64,000 nucleotides of DNA, from contig OX457027.1 of NCBI GenBank assembly GCA_949752745.1, forward strand, positions 61,114,329 through 61,178,328, in the 5' to 3' direction. The position numbers were made by a program, and so were the translations under genes. This stretch comes from Protula sp. h YS-2021 (lineage: Eukaryota > Annelida > Polychaeta > Sabellida > Serpulidae). Position 1 is the stretch's first letter. Each line of letters opens with the position of its first letter. Below, one piece after another: positions 10,880 through 21,338 of this stretch. The notes beneath the pieces are model-generated. The model was not told the DNA's origin. It saw only the letters and a list, made by a program, of their open reading frames with translations, and did not search any database.

Positions 10880-11325
10880 TTGTCACAGTTAGTTAAAGGC
10901 AAGGGTTTCTCAGATGAAGTGATACTTAAGAGGGACCAGGTATGCAAATCTTCAACAACCAAGATCTACTCTTCTCAGTGGAATAAGTTTCCAGGGTCGT
11001 ACGAAAGGCACAAGCTGGATCTTTCGAGACTTTTCCAGGCGAAGTAGGTCACTTTCAGGATTGTCTATTCGAAGAGCCGCAACTTAGCCCTTCTTCGTTA
11101 GAATGTAATAAGCCACCTCTGACTTTCGCTGCTATGATTAAGCCAGCATGAGGCTACTTCAAGGGGAAGACCCTTCCACTATTCAGACATTTTAAAATAG
11201 TAGCGCCAGCAAAACTTAAATTTAGCATAATGGGTTTTAGGGTTCTTGCTTCGTTCTTGTCCGATAGCACCATCGTGTCTCTATATGACAGCTTGCGACA
11301 TCTTAAGTCTATTTTTTGAGTTCAC
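10880..11325 (+). pseudogene. Tyrosine recombinase relic (N-terminal half)
   Basis: Translated pieces match the DIRS-A recombinase in order. GFSDEVILKRDQ corresponds to GFSNKVVDKM, TTKIYSSQWNKF to TTKVYRAQWNKF, and LFRHFKIVAPAK to LIRHFKVNSPPP, after which a V-L-x-S/R-F-L stretch corresponds to VLRFL. Stop codons and frame changes separate the pieces, and the catalytic half is absent. This shows that the 9.3-13 kb region descends from the same family as DIRS-A and has been inactive for some time. Confidence 0.8.
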
Positions 11326-11559
11326 CTAAAGCGAATTGTCAGGGTACACTATCAGTCCTGTAACCGCGACCGAAATAGTCCTTTCTTACGTAGTGAAAAC
11401 GTTATGTGATTTATGTTAGAACAGTGGGAAAAATCACCGTGAAAGAAACTATTGTGTGTGAATTGTACAAGAAAACTGAAAAACTCAATGTTAAGAAGTG
11501 GAAGTTTGGATTAAAACAATAGAAGGAGTGTGGCACGTTCAGATTAGGAGTCTTCATTT

Positions 11560-13030
11560 AAAAAAAAACACGTAAATTTTCTTTTTACTTGGCAATAGCT
11601 TTGAATTCGCTTATCTTCACTTTAACATGAATTTTCTTCCTGTTGTAGATTACCACGCAATAGAAATGAACTTTTTTCTCGCAGTTAGAACGTGTCTATT
11701 CCACTCTCTATTCATCGGCCAATGAGAATGAGGGAATCCTGTGGTACCACGTCACTGGTGACACAGGGCATTCCCTTTAAGCGTGATGTTACCAAGACGC
11801 GCCATTCAGTGTACTCTTCAATGTTTTAGAAGAAGAGAACTAGCCTCAGGTGAAAATTTGCTTAACTTAGTTTACTTAACTAATGAAGGACTAATAAATC
11901 TTTATCTGGAAGAAGGACAAAATTAGTTCATGTATAAGCAATTGCCGGTGCTTTTAACTTCGGTCTGGTAGTTGTTGAGTTTACATGCTACGTTGACACC
12001 TTACCTAATAGCGGAAAGTGTGCCTTTCTTCTCGACCAGCAGCTACAAGATCAAGAATCATGTACTGGTTCCAGCACACATCGCCCTTGAGTTGTTTTGA
12101 ATCTTTACAGTCTGCATTGCCTCTAAGCTTTATCGAGCTGACTGTGCAAACTCTGAAATTGCCAGTTCTCCCTGATGACTGAAACTCCAAGGACCGATCG
12201 GTCCTGACAAAGCAGTTTCTGCACTTCTGATTCCTTTTACGCCATTTGCCTATTATAGGCCGCCCTGTGACCGTTGTGGCACATCTCATCCCGTGCTCGG
12301 GATCCATCCAGTGGGGATGGTTAAGGATATTCAGATGGTCAGTCTGTAAGTTTGTTGACAGACTTGAATTTTTTATGCAACTTGGTTTTATTTCAACTTG
12401 ATTCTGCTATGGTCCTAGAGTTCCTCATGGCCAAGATCCTGGAGCAAATAAAAGAAGCGGAACTTAGCTCTTTTCGTTTTTATTCGACTTAAAAACCATG
12501 GTCCCACTTGACTTTGATTTATTGGCAAAGTACTCTTACGAGTCACTGTGTAATTTGCACATTTCGCACAGTTTCTTTAGGATGACAGGCTCCTGTGCTG
12601 ATCCCATCCAAAAGTGGAGATAAGCAAATTCAAAGCTTTTGCGAAGTAAAACTAATAAATTGTATTAAGCAAGAATAACGTTTTATTCCGTAAACGAGCT
12701 TTTACGAGTAAAAGCGTAATTCGCGTTGTCCACTTTTAGCCTATTCTTCCTTCCATCCATCCCACCACAGGCCTTGGCCAGTTGATACCACCTATTTTGG
12801 GGGTTTAAATGGAATGCCCTATGTCATCAATAACGTGATACCACAGGATTCCCTCATTCTCATTGGTCGAGGGATGGAGAGTGAAATAGGCCCATTCTCA
12901 CTGCGAGAGAAAAGTTCATTTCTATTGCGTGGTAATCCACAACCGGAAGGGAACCCATCTGGAAGTGGAGAACGCGAATTACACTTTTACTCGTGAAAGT
13001 TCGTTTTACGAAATAAAACATTATTCTTGT
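11560..13030. repeat. Large inverted repeat of the DIRS relic
   Basis: The block 11,590-11,800 is the diverged reverse complement of parts of 12,605-12,935 (for example TTACCACGCAATAGAAATGA against TCATTTCTATTGCGTGGTAA). The pair 12,680-12,740 and 12,965-13,030 repeats the hairpin-bearing arms seen at 5038-5398. These are terminal and internal complementary repeats of the element. Confidence 0.75.
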
Positions 13031-13044
13031 TTAATACAATTACA

Positions 13045-16000
13045 AGTATGAGATCAGGTCAGGTAAAATTAGAGGGGATGTTCTTAAGGAACCTTTTTAT
13101 ACCATTTATTATTTATATCAGACCAAGAGGCAATTTGGTTAATAGATAACCACCTACTTGCACAAGCAAAAAAAGGACCGCGAGAGCAAATAAAAGGTCT
13201 CGACGGTTGTGTATTCAAAGGAATTAGAGACTCATTCTGGCTGGGGAGTCAATCCGAACTGCGCCAGGTGCAGTCCGATATGAGTGGAATCATCTCGGCC
13301 CAAGACTCGAATCGAGACCCCAACACTGGCAGTGTAGCGCGAACGCTGACAAGAATGAAGCGGGGTGTGGGCACAATGCAGTGGTGACGCATGCACATTG
13401 TAACGGTGACGCGGTTAAAGTGTAGCGGGGAAGGGGGCACAGTGTAGCAAGAATAAGGGCATATTGCAGCGCAGATGTGGGCTTAGTATAAGGTTGATGC
13501 GGGCACAAAGAAGCAGGGATGCAGCGGTTTGCCTTTACACACCGCAGTGAGGAGATAAGTACCACTGAGAACACTCGTGGTGGGATGCAGTCCTTTATGT
13601 CAAATTTTGATGGGTTGAAGTCTTTTCTGAAACATATCAATTGATAAGCCGGTTGTTAAATCTAACGAATCGGTGTCAGATTTACAGGATACATAAAATA
13701 CATATGTATATATTTGCTCAGAGCCGACGCCATCTACGGTTTGAAGGCCAGAAAAATCATGCTTGTTTCTCATCCCCCAGCCTGGTCACTAAAATAGCTA
13801 ATGATAAAACAGACGACCCGGTTGGTTCTAAAAATGTCACCAGATATGTGACCCAAAAGGTAAAGCTGTCCTTATAACAAATTTCTTACCAGAATCACTC
13901 GTATGCATGAGCAAGAAAGAACGGTGATATTAATCCGCAGATATTAATAGATACCTATATTTAAGATTTTCTCGATATCGGTATATTGCAATAGTGGTAT
14001 TTGTTGTGGTATATCTTGACATTCGGAAAAAAGAAAATATCTCCTCAGTGGTTGGCGTAGAGATAAAAATTTTGAGATCCTGCTCGAGGAGGTCGGTGGG
14101 GGGGGGGGGTGGGAGAGGCTGAGCACGAAAATTTAAAGAACGACAACCAAGGGTTTGTTACTCTTCCCTGAAATTTTGAATCTTCCTTAAATTTGTCTAG
14201 CCTTGAACAGTTTATTCAAATTTTAAAGGTAACGTCTGTGGCATTTCCTACTTTTCAGGACAGTTCTTATATTGTTATTTACTGTAAATTAATAAAGTAA
14301 AGGTTTGAGAGTGAAAGTTTTGATTAAAAAGTTTTTGTATTTATTACAAGTGCAGAAAAACCTGGCTCGGGACACACCCGTCTAATGATAATAACTCCTT
14401 ACTACGGGCAACATATTTCAGCCTTTTTAATTTCCCATTAACTTCTATTTAATAAAAACTTGGATATTCAGACACCTATTCCAGACACCTAGCCAAAATT
14501 TTAGACCCAAAACGTGTTAAGCCCCAAGAGAGTTATATACAGATAAGTGTCTGATATCTTTTATTTATATCGTGGTGGACAGTTAGCTGAGTTATATCTT
14601 TAATAGAAATTGAAAATGGTGACAAAATGATAACAGATTTTTGAAGATTTTATTGAAAAATCTGCCACACCCTTATTTACTATTTAAATATCAATCATCT
14701 GTCCTCCCTTAATGTTTTTCACTTTTTAGTGTTTTTTTATAGGGTGTCGTTCTTTAGAACTGCCATCACATAAGTAAAGGTTCTTCCTATTTTTCACACA
14801 GCCTAATAAACACCCAGTTCAATTACATTTTGTGGTGGGATAAAATATGATAACATGGTCAAATATTGGAAAACTGAGGAACATGAATTGGATGGAGTAT
14901 TGCAAAAGACCGTTATTTTATTGCATGATATAAATTAATTGGTATATAGTTTTAGGTTAGAGCGTAGGTAATTTCTCGCAAATCTGGATGAGAAACAGAA
15001 CTGATTTATCTCCTGGCCTAAAACACCCCATGTCAATATGCGTCGTAGCCCGTCAGCTATGATAGAAGTAATCAAGTGTGTGATTTACCAGTTGCTCCTA
15101 CATTAAATTTGCAGTTATGGATAAAATAAAATTATTATTTGTTGCATTTTATAGCCTATATTGCATGTTTGGTTGCCTAAACAGCGAAGAAAAGATTTTA
15201 CCACCAGAAATATTTATCGGTAAGAACAACACAACGCATTTATGAAAAAATGACAAGAAATTGACGGGTTTGTCCCTTTAGGGTATGCCCATGTTTTGGA
15301 CATGAAGCAGTTATGTGACGTGAAAAGACCAGCCATTACCCCCCCCCCCCCAGGCCCCTTTTGATCTTTGCTTTTTTTCGCATGGGGGAAAAGGCTTTCA
15401 CCTGGACTTAAATTTAGATGAACGACTCGTTTCCCCTATTTTACTTCTGGTCACATTTTATGCTTCCGGGATCCAAGCTATAACATTTTTGGAAATTTAC
15501 ACGTGTAACAATCTGTCTAAAAATCTGGTCTTGCAACCATATAATTTTTTTTAAATTCATACTTTAATCATGTTATTACAAAATTACAGTGTACAGACGA
15601 AATATTACTTGATGATATAAATGCCATCTTGGAATATCATACCAATATTTTTCACACATACGAATTTAACAATAAATCTCTTCTATATAAATTATCTAAC
15701 TAGAAATGTGTCCGTAGGAACACAAATACCCCCGACAACTGGGTAAATGGGTAAAATTTCAAGTTAACTTGAGAAAATGTAGGTTTTTATGATGGCATTA
15801 ATGGTAAACAACAATGTTATAATTTGAAGTTTGATAGCGGCCTTCAGTGACCCTTTAATGCCATCAAAACATAAACAGCCCATGAAGGTACTCATATAAA
15901 TGCTCACGCTAAGTTTCACAGGCTTTAGCAAAATCATGCATGCCATTTTTTAAGGAAAAAACTGAAAAGATCATGATGACTTAATCTATCGATGATTGAT

Positions 16001-16515
16001 CTTGATCTTGATCAATGACTGATCTATTGAGATCAGAAAGACGCTCAAAGCCCTCAGTCAGTGTCGGAATGTTTAACACAGTTTTTTTTTCTTTTTTGTT
16101 TTTTTTTTTTTTTTGTTTTTTTGTTTTTTTTTTTTGGGGGGGGGAGCAAGATTATCCTTCAGGATAGTTCACCCAGTGTAACCTCCCCCCCCTCCCCCCT
16201 GCCTCCCGCCCGAGGGCGGGAAATGTGTACAAGGAGTTAATTTGGACTGTCACACCGTTGTCAATTTGAAAAATTTTTCCTCTCAAAAACGTATCTTGAT
16301 CAATGTTTTGTTTCTTTTAAAATTGTAGTTAAGTATAAATTTTTGCAAAAAGTTTGGTTCTTACGCCCATAATCTTGGTCCATGTAAGTTTTAATTGGTA
16401 TTAGATGGTTTTAAAATTATTTTGGGCACATTCTGCGAAATTTTTTCATTGAATAGCTCTAGTACCTCTGAGTAAATCTGATCAAGAACTTGAAATGGTA
16501 AGCATTTATGGAGTA
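13045..16515. other. Intergenic DNA without a recognisable gene
   Basis: AT-rich, with homopolymers at 14,099-14,110 (G), 15,340-15,351 (C) and a T/G-rich tract at 16,082-16,145. A degenerate tRNA-like segment lies near 13,300-13,370. No frame shows a protein family. Confidence 0.55.
13300..13370 (-). repeat. Degenerate tRNA-like segment (SINE head?)
   Basis: On the minus strand the segment reads GCGCTACACTGCCAGTGTTG, then GGGTCTCGATTCGAGTC, close to the anticodon-arm to B-box part of tRNA-derived SINEs. The A box is poor and no cloverleaf forms, so it is at best a relic. Confidence 0.3.
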
Positions 16516-16623
16516 CCATTTTTCCCACTTGCAAACAGAGTTTGCAAATGGGTATACTTTGCAAAGAATTCTGGCCGTTTATTCCTTCCTTTTTTTTTTT
16601 TGTTTTTTTTTTTTCGTCACGGA

Positions 16624-16939
16624 GGTTTCCAGAAAACTCCTCCTACGCTATTTGACGTAGGACGATGAAATTTGGCACAGAGATAGAGGGTGACGAGATG
16701 TCGTGAAATCCGCAAATTTTTTTGACCTTGACCTTCTAGGTCAAGGTCAAATTGAGGTCAAAGTTTTTTGTACCACAAATTGGTTTCCAGAAAACTCCTC
16801 CTAGGCTTTTTGACGTAGGACGATGAAATTTGGCACAGAGATAGAGGGTGATGAGATGTCGTGAAATCCGCAAAATTTTTTGACCTTGACCTTCAAGGTC
16901 AAGGTCAAATTGAGGTCAAAATATTTTTTCAATAACCTA
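16624..16939. repeat. Two copies of a 158-bp tandem unit
   Basis: GGTTTCCAGAAAACTCCTCC begins each copy (16,624 and 16,782). Each ends with the inverted pair TGACCTTGACC / GGTCAAGGTCA. The unit differs from the 139-bp unit next to it but shares the TTGACCTTGACC module. Confidence 0.9.
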
Positions 16940-17089
16940 TTCCATCACGAAAAATTGCTGGAAATAGCGCTCAAATCCTTGTTTCAACACGTGCACGGTA
17001 TCAGTAGGCAGTAACATCATGGATGAAATCTCGACATTCAGTGTCAAGGTCAAGGTCATGTGACTTCTGTATATTGAATTCCGTTAAAG

Positions 17090-18240
17090 AAAAATTGTGC
17101 ATTATCTCGAAAACGGTTAGAGATAGAGCGATTTTGAGCTTATTTTCGACCCTTTGGGCCTAAAAGACGTTTTATAACAGGTTCCTCGGTGACCTTGACC
17201 TTCTCCGTCATGGTCAAGGTCAAAAACCGGAAGTTGACCATTATATCGAAAACGGTTAGAGATAGAGCGATTTTGAGCTTATTTTCGACCCTTTAGGCCT
17301 AAAAGACGTTGTATAAGATATACCTCGGTGACCTTGACCTCCTCCGTCATGGTCAAGGTCAAAAACCGGAAGTTGACCATTATCTCGAAAACGGTTAGAG
17401 ATAGAGCGATTTTGAGCTTATTTTCGACCCTTTGGGCCTAAACAACGTTACATAAGAGGTACCTCGGTGACCTTGACCTCCTCCGTCAAGGTCAATGTCA
17501 ATAACCGGAAGTTGACTATTATCTCGAAAACGGTTAGAGATAGAGCGATTTTGAGCTTATTTTCGACCCTTTGGGCCTAAAAGACGTTATATAAGAGGTA
17601 CCTCGGTGACCTTGACCTTCTCCGTCATGGTCAAGGTCAAAAACCGGAAGTTGACCATTATCTCGAAAACGGTTAGAGATAGAGCGATTTTGAGCTTATT
17701 TTCGACCCTTTGGGCCTAAAAGACGTTATATAAGATATACCTCGGTGACCTTGACCTCCTCCGTCATGGTCAAGGTCAAAAACCGGAAGTTGACCATTAT
17801 CTCGAAAACGGTTAGAGATAGAGCGATTTTGAGCTTATTTTCGACCCTTTGGGCCTAAAAGACGTTATATAAGAGGTACCTCGGTGACCTTGACCTCCTC
17901 CGTCATGGTCAAGGTCAAAAACCGGAAGTTGACCATTATCTCGAAAACGGTTAGAGATAGAGCGATTTTGAGCTTATTTTCGACCCTTTGGGCCTAAAAG
18001 ACGTTATATAAGAGTACTTCGGTGACCTTGACCTCCTTCGTCGTGGTCAAGATCAAAAACCGGAAGTTGACCATTATCTCGAAAACGGTTAGAAATAGAG
18101 CGGCATTGAGCTTATTTTCGACCCTTTGGGCCTAAAAAATGTTATATAAGAGGTACCTCGATGACCTTGACCTCCTCCGTCATGGTCAAAGTCAAAAACC
18201 GGAAGTAGACCATTATCTCGAAAACGGTTAGAAAACGGGA
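17090..18240. repeat. 139-bp tandem array, about eight units
   Basis: The core CGAAAACGGTTAGAGATAGA recurs at 17,108, 17,247, 17,386, 17,525, 17,664, 17,803 and 17,942, and with changes at 18,080 and 18,219. The period is 139 bp except for one step of 138. Each unit contains an inverted pair built on GACCTTGACC and GGTCAAGGTC around a CTCCGTCATG spacer. The two edge units are the most diverged, as expected for arrays homogenised from the centre. Confidence 0.95.
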
Positions 18241-18409
18241 ATTTGATTATTTGAGATTACATTATATTTACTTCGATATCCTTGTTCATGATAATAATTC
18301 GGAAGCTGACAATTATGTGAAAAGACTGAAAAATGTGTCTTTGACCAGATAGATTGTACCATTGCAAGTGGGTGTCATTTCTTTACGTGTAGCGAAATTC
18401 GGTCTAGTT

Positions 18410-18780
18410 ATATTTATTAGGCTATTATTGAAATCTAGAATTTATTTTTGAGAGATTTTTTTATTTCATTAATTAATTTTTGCTATCTCTAACTACATTT
18501 TATATATATATTGATTGAATTGAGAGAAAATGTTCAATTCTTGATAACAAAAATGAAATATGTGGTGGCAATATCAAAATTTTGAGCTCAATCATTTATT
18601 TTCTTATTATTGATATCTAAAATTTATTTTGGGTATCATTTTTCAGAATGAGACTTTTTATTTATATTTTGAAATCTGTAAATGATTTTTTTTTTCGTCT
18701 AAAAACTTGCTTTTCTGCTTTTTGGTATCTAAAATTCCAAATCAAATGTTTGTGAATGAAATAATGGATAGTCTCCGCAC
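18410..18780. other. AT-rich DNA with GATATC/GAGATC-type short motifs
   Basis: No gene. The sequence repeats words such as TTTTTGAGAG, TTGATATCTAAAATT and TTTTGGTATC, and resembles the motif texture of the large array at 38.2-41.1 kb. Confidence 0.4.
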
Positions 18781-18799
18781 ACATAAGTTTTCCTGTTAA

Positions 18800-19430
18800 A
18801 ATTGCGACGTTGGATAAACGTTAAATAGACGTCACATCCAATGGTTGTTTATGGAAGTCTTATCAACGTCTAATGAGCGTTGTGTGAACGTTGCAAATAG
18901 AAACCGAAACAGCGTCTTTCGCCCGGCGTCGTTATTTAGGCCTCGGAAAAATATTAATCCAGATCCCCATCAGGACTAGGACTGTCGGAGCGTGTTAACC
19001 ATCGTCACAGCATCCCCGCCCTTGTGCCATCCGGTAACGCAGAATAGGTATGATAGTTACGAACTAGATTTCCATGAATAAAAATCAGGCTGGAAAAAAC
19101 TTGCTCGCTCCTGAAAATTCTCATATTTTACGTTCTGTTTTGGTCTGTTTTCAAAGTGATCTGTCATGGTTACCATTTCCGGTGTGCGATAACACAAGGA
19201 TTTTTTTGGGGGGTTGCGAGTCCTACGTCTATGCAACGTTGATTAGACAGAAGCAACAAAAACAACGCCCCTAACCCAACATCTATTCAAAGTTGTGTCA
19301 AAGATGTTGGTTAGACGTTGATCTGTGGTCGCGACTAATCATAACTTATTAAGAGTCAATGTTGTGGTTTGGTTGGATCGACGTTGCAACCTCAAATCGA
19401 CGTTAGATCGATCTGAGAATGTTAACTGGG
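18800..19430. repeat. ACGTTG-rich dispersed repeat, related copy at 28,840-29,270
   Basis: Blocks such as GGAAAAAACTTGCTCGCTC, TTTTACGT, a GGCCTG- or GGTCTG-TTTT block and ATTTCCGG occur in the same order in both copies. They are surrounded by many short words ACGTTG/CAACGT that can pair with each other. Related ACGTTG-rich pieces occur at 33,000-33,400 and 57,400-57,570. No coding capacity is seen. Confidence 0.65.
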
Positions 19431-19785
19431 TTCCTCTTTTTTCTTTTCATTTTGGGCTACCCATGAGTGAAGTTCTTATTCAGCTCAAATGTTGTATTGT
19501 TATTATTGGTACCAATAATTCAGTTTCACATCTCTAAAATTTAATTTGCTATTCGCCATATTTTGCTTAGATGTGTTTCTCCATCAAGGTTTTTAAACTT
19601 TGTAGAATTGTTTTTTTAATCTCTAAAATAAATTTTGCCCTTTAAAAATCATTGATATGATATTTTAATGTCAAAAATTAATATCAACAGTTTAAAGGTA
19701 TTCCAGAAGCATTGTTATGGTAACACCCAGCACTGAAACTGAAGCGTCCCCCTTTTATCTAATGTATATTTTTAAATTCGGAGAA

Positions 19786-21258
19786 TATACTCGTGCAAAG
19801 TAAAAACGCAACAGCAAATTGAAATCTTTATATTTTAAAAAGTATTCAGCGTAACATTTTGCAAATTTTATACAACATACAAACTGATATTCGCTAAAAA
19901 AAAATTCTGCGAAAGTGAAAAGTTTACCACATCGTTAATTTGAACCAATCTGACAGTCATCTGTGACTTTGCAGTTTTCAGTATCTTGTTTGACCTCCTC
20001 TGGCCTGGATCAAGGCATTGACGCGTCCTGGCATGCGCATAATAAGCCGATTGATCCTCCATTGCGGTATGCTGTGCCATTTTGCAATCAATGCTTGTCT
20101 CAGCTCCCCTTGGCTTTGTGGTGGAGGCGTACGGGCCCGAACCCTTCGATCCAGAATATTTCACACGTGTTCAATCAGGTTCATGCCAGAAGAGTATGGG
20201 GGCCATTGTAGGGTCTGGATCTGATTAGCGCGCAATAGATTGAGTCACAACTTTCAGCCACATTGTCGTGCATGAAAATTGTGTTTTGGTTATTTCTGCA
20301 GTACGCTATGATTTTGCCCTTTAACACAGTTTCTGCATTCCGTGTAGCTGTTAAATTGCCATCCATGATAAGCAGGGGTGACTTCCAGCCAAATCGAATA
20401 GCACCCCACACTATAGTGTTTCCGCGGCCAAACCTGTCGAAAACGCGAACCCACGCTAGCGCGAATCGCTCTTCTCGCCTTCTGTACACTTGACAGCGGG
20501 CGTCATATCCATACAGCAGAAACTGCGACTCGGCACCACGAAGCCACTGGCCACCAATTTCCTGAATGGTTGTTCCCCCAGTCTCTTCTAAGACGTTGTC
20601 GCCGTTGGTTTAGCACGGGTCCGACAAAGGCTCGCTGGGGCCTTATTTCACGCTCGCGCAGTCGGTTTAGCACAGTTTGTCAACTAATGCGGTTGTTACG
20701 TCTCCCTGGTGTAACTAGTGCTGTTGCTACTGCAGACCGAAAGCGATCGCGGAGGTGTGTCGTCCGAATTGTTCGATCCTACTCTGTCACCCTTTGATGA
20801 CCCGGTCCTGGGCGGTCTCTTACAGAGCCCGTGTCTTGGTGACGTTGCTGGAGACGAGAAATTGTTGATGCCGCAAACCATGAATGTTCTGGCGACCGCT
20901 CGTAGTGACATGCCAATTTTGAAGCATACCAATTGATTTCCATCTCTCGTCTTCGCTGAGCCATGCCATTTTAACATCTCATTCGTTCCAATCTTGGTGA
21001 TACCACTTTGATTTGCCTTTACTTTGCCTGTAAGTCCAAGTGCTTGAAAGGAAACAAAACCATGTGGCCATTTCGGAAAAATTGCTAGGCTATAAGCGTG
21101 ATCTATAGTGGAATCTGTATTGGCTATTTCCGCAAAACCAAATATGAGAATGGGACATTACACTTGTTACTGATTGGCAACACATTGATTTTGGTGAACT
21201 GAATACTCAAGAAAAAAATAACATTTATACTGTTGCGTTTTGAAATTGTGCGAGTATA
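19786..21258 (-). mobile_element. Dead Tc1/mariner element with terminal inverted repeats
   Basis: The left end TATACTCGTGCAAAG and the right end (reverse complement TATACTCGCACAATTT) share the inner block AAAACGCAACA and are flanked by TA. Between them lies a minus-strand Tc1 transposase pseudogene. The element is about 1.47 kb, a normal Tc1 size. Its right end lies about 250 bp before the receptor exon at 21,511. Confidence 0.8.
19968..20965 (-). pseudogene. Tc1-family transposase pseudogene
   Basis: Would cut and paste the surrounding element. Reading down the minus strand: a paired helix-turn-helix block with STISRLQQRHQDTGSVRDRPG, then VYRRREERFA and TIVWGAIRF, then HDN (second catalytic Asp) and LIEHV with ILDRRVRART. 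The pieces lie in different frames. The first catalytic Asp in the DESRF-type motif reads AESQF, and the conserved Trp after IEH is a stop codon. Frame changes and these losses show that it cannot make an active enzyme. The family call is firm. Confidence 0.88.
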
Positions 21259-21338
21259 TGAAGAATCATTTGGTCCTAAGACCAATTTTCCATTACCTTT
21301 TGGTAACTTTCTAATTTGGATCTTATTCGAATATTTTC

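Larger units (their letters stand above)
9300..13040 (+). mobile_element. Decayed DIRS-A relative
   Basis: Contains a broken recombinase N-terminal half (10,880-11,325), an inverted terminal-repeat segment (11,560-11,840) and a right end (12,602-13,030) laid out like that of DIRS-A. RT and RNase H are not detectable, so the centre is deleted. The left boundary is uncertain. A frame at 9313-9555 could be remains of Gag but cannot be proved. Confidence 0.7.
16524..18407 (+). mobile_element. Helentron/DINE-like non-autonomous element carrying tandem repeats
   Basis: The 5' side has a hairpin at 16,524-16,552 (13-bp arms CCCACTTGCAAAC and GTTTGCAAATGGG, one mismatch). The 3' side has the inverse of that arm (GCAAGTGGG, near 18,364), then a short hairpin and the terminus CTAG (18,404-18,407) followed by TT. 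Subterminal inverted repeats, a 3' hairpin, a CTAG-T end and internal minisatellites are the anatomy of Helentron-associated DINE or pearl-type elements. Related copies in opposite orientation lie at 26,314-27,240 and 43,705-44,582. No protein is encoded. The call rests on structure alone. Confidence 0.6.

Noticed and set aside
17090..18240. CRISPR-like regular array
   Set aside because: Units are 139 bp and repeated throughout with no unique spacers; the genome is eukaryotic.
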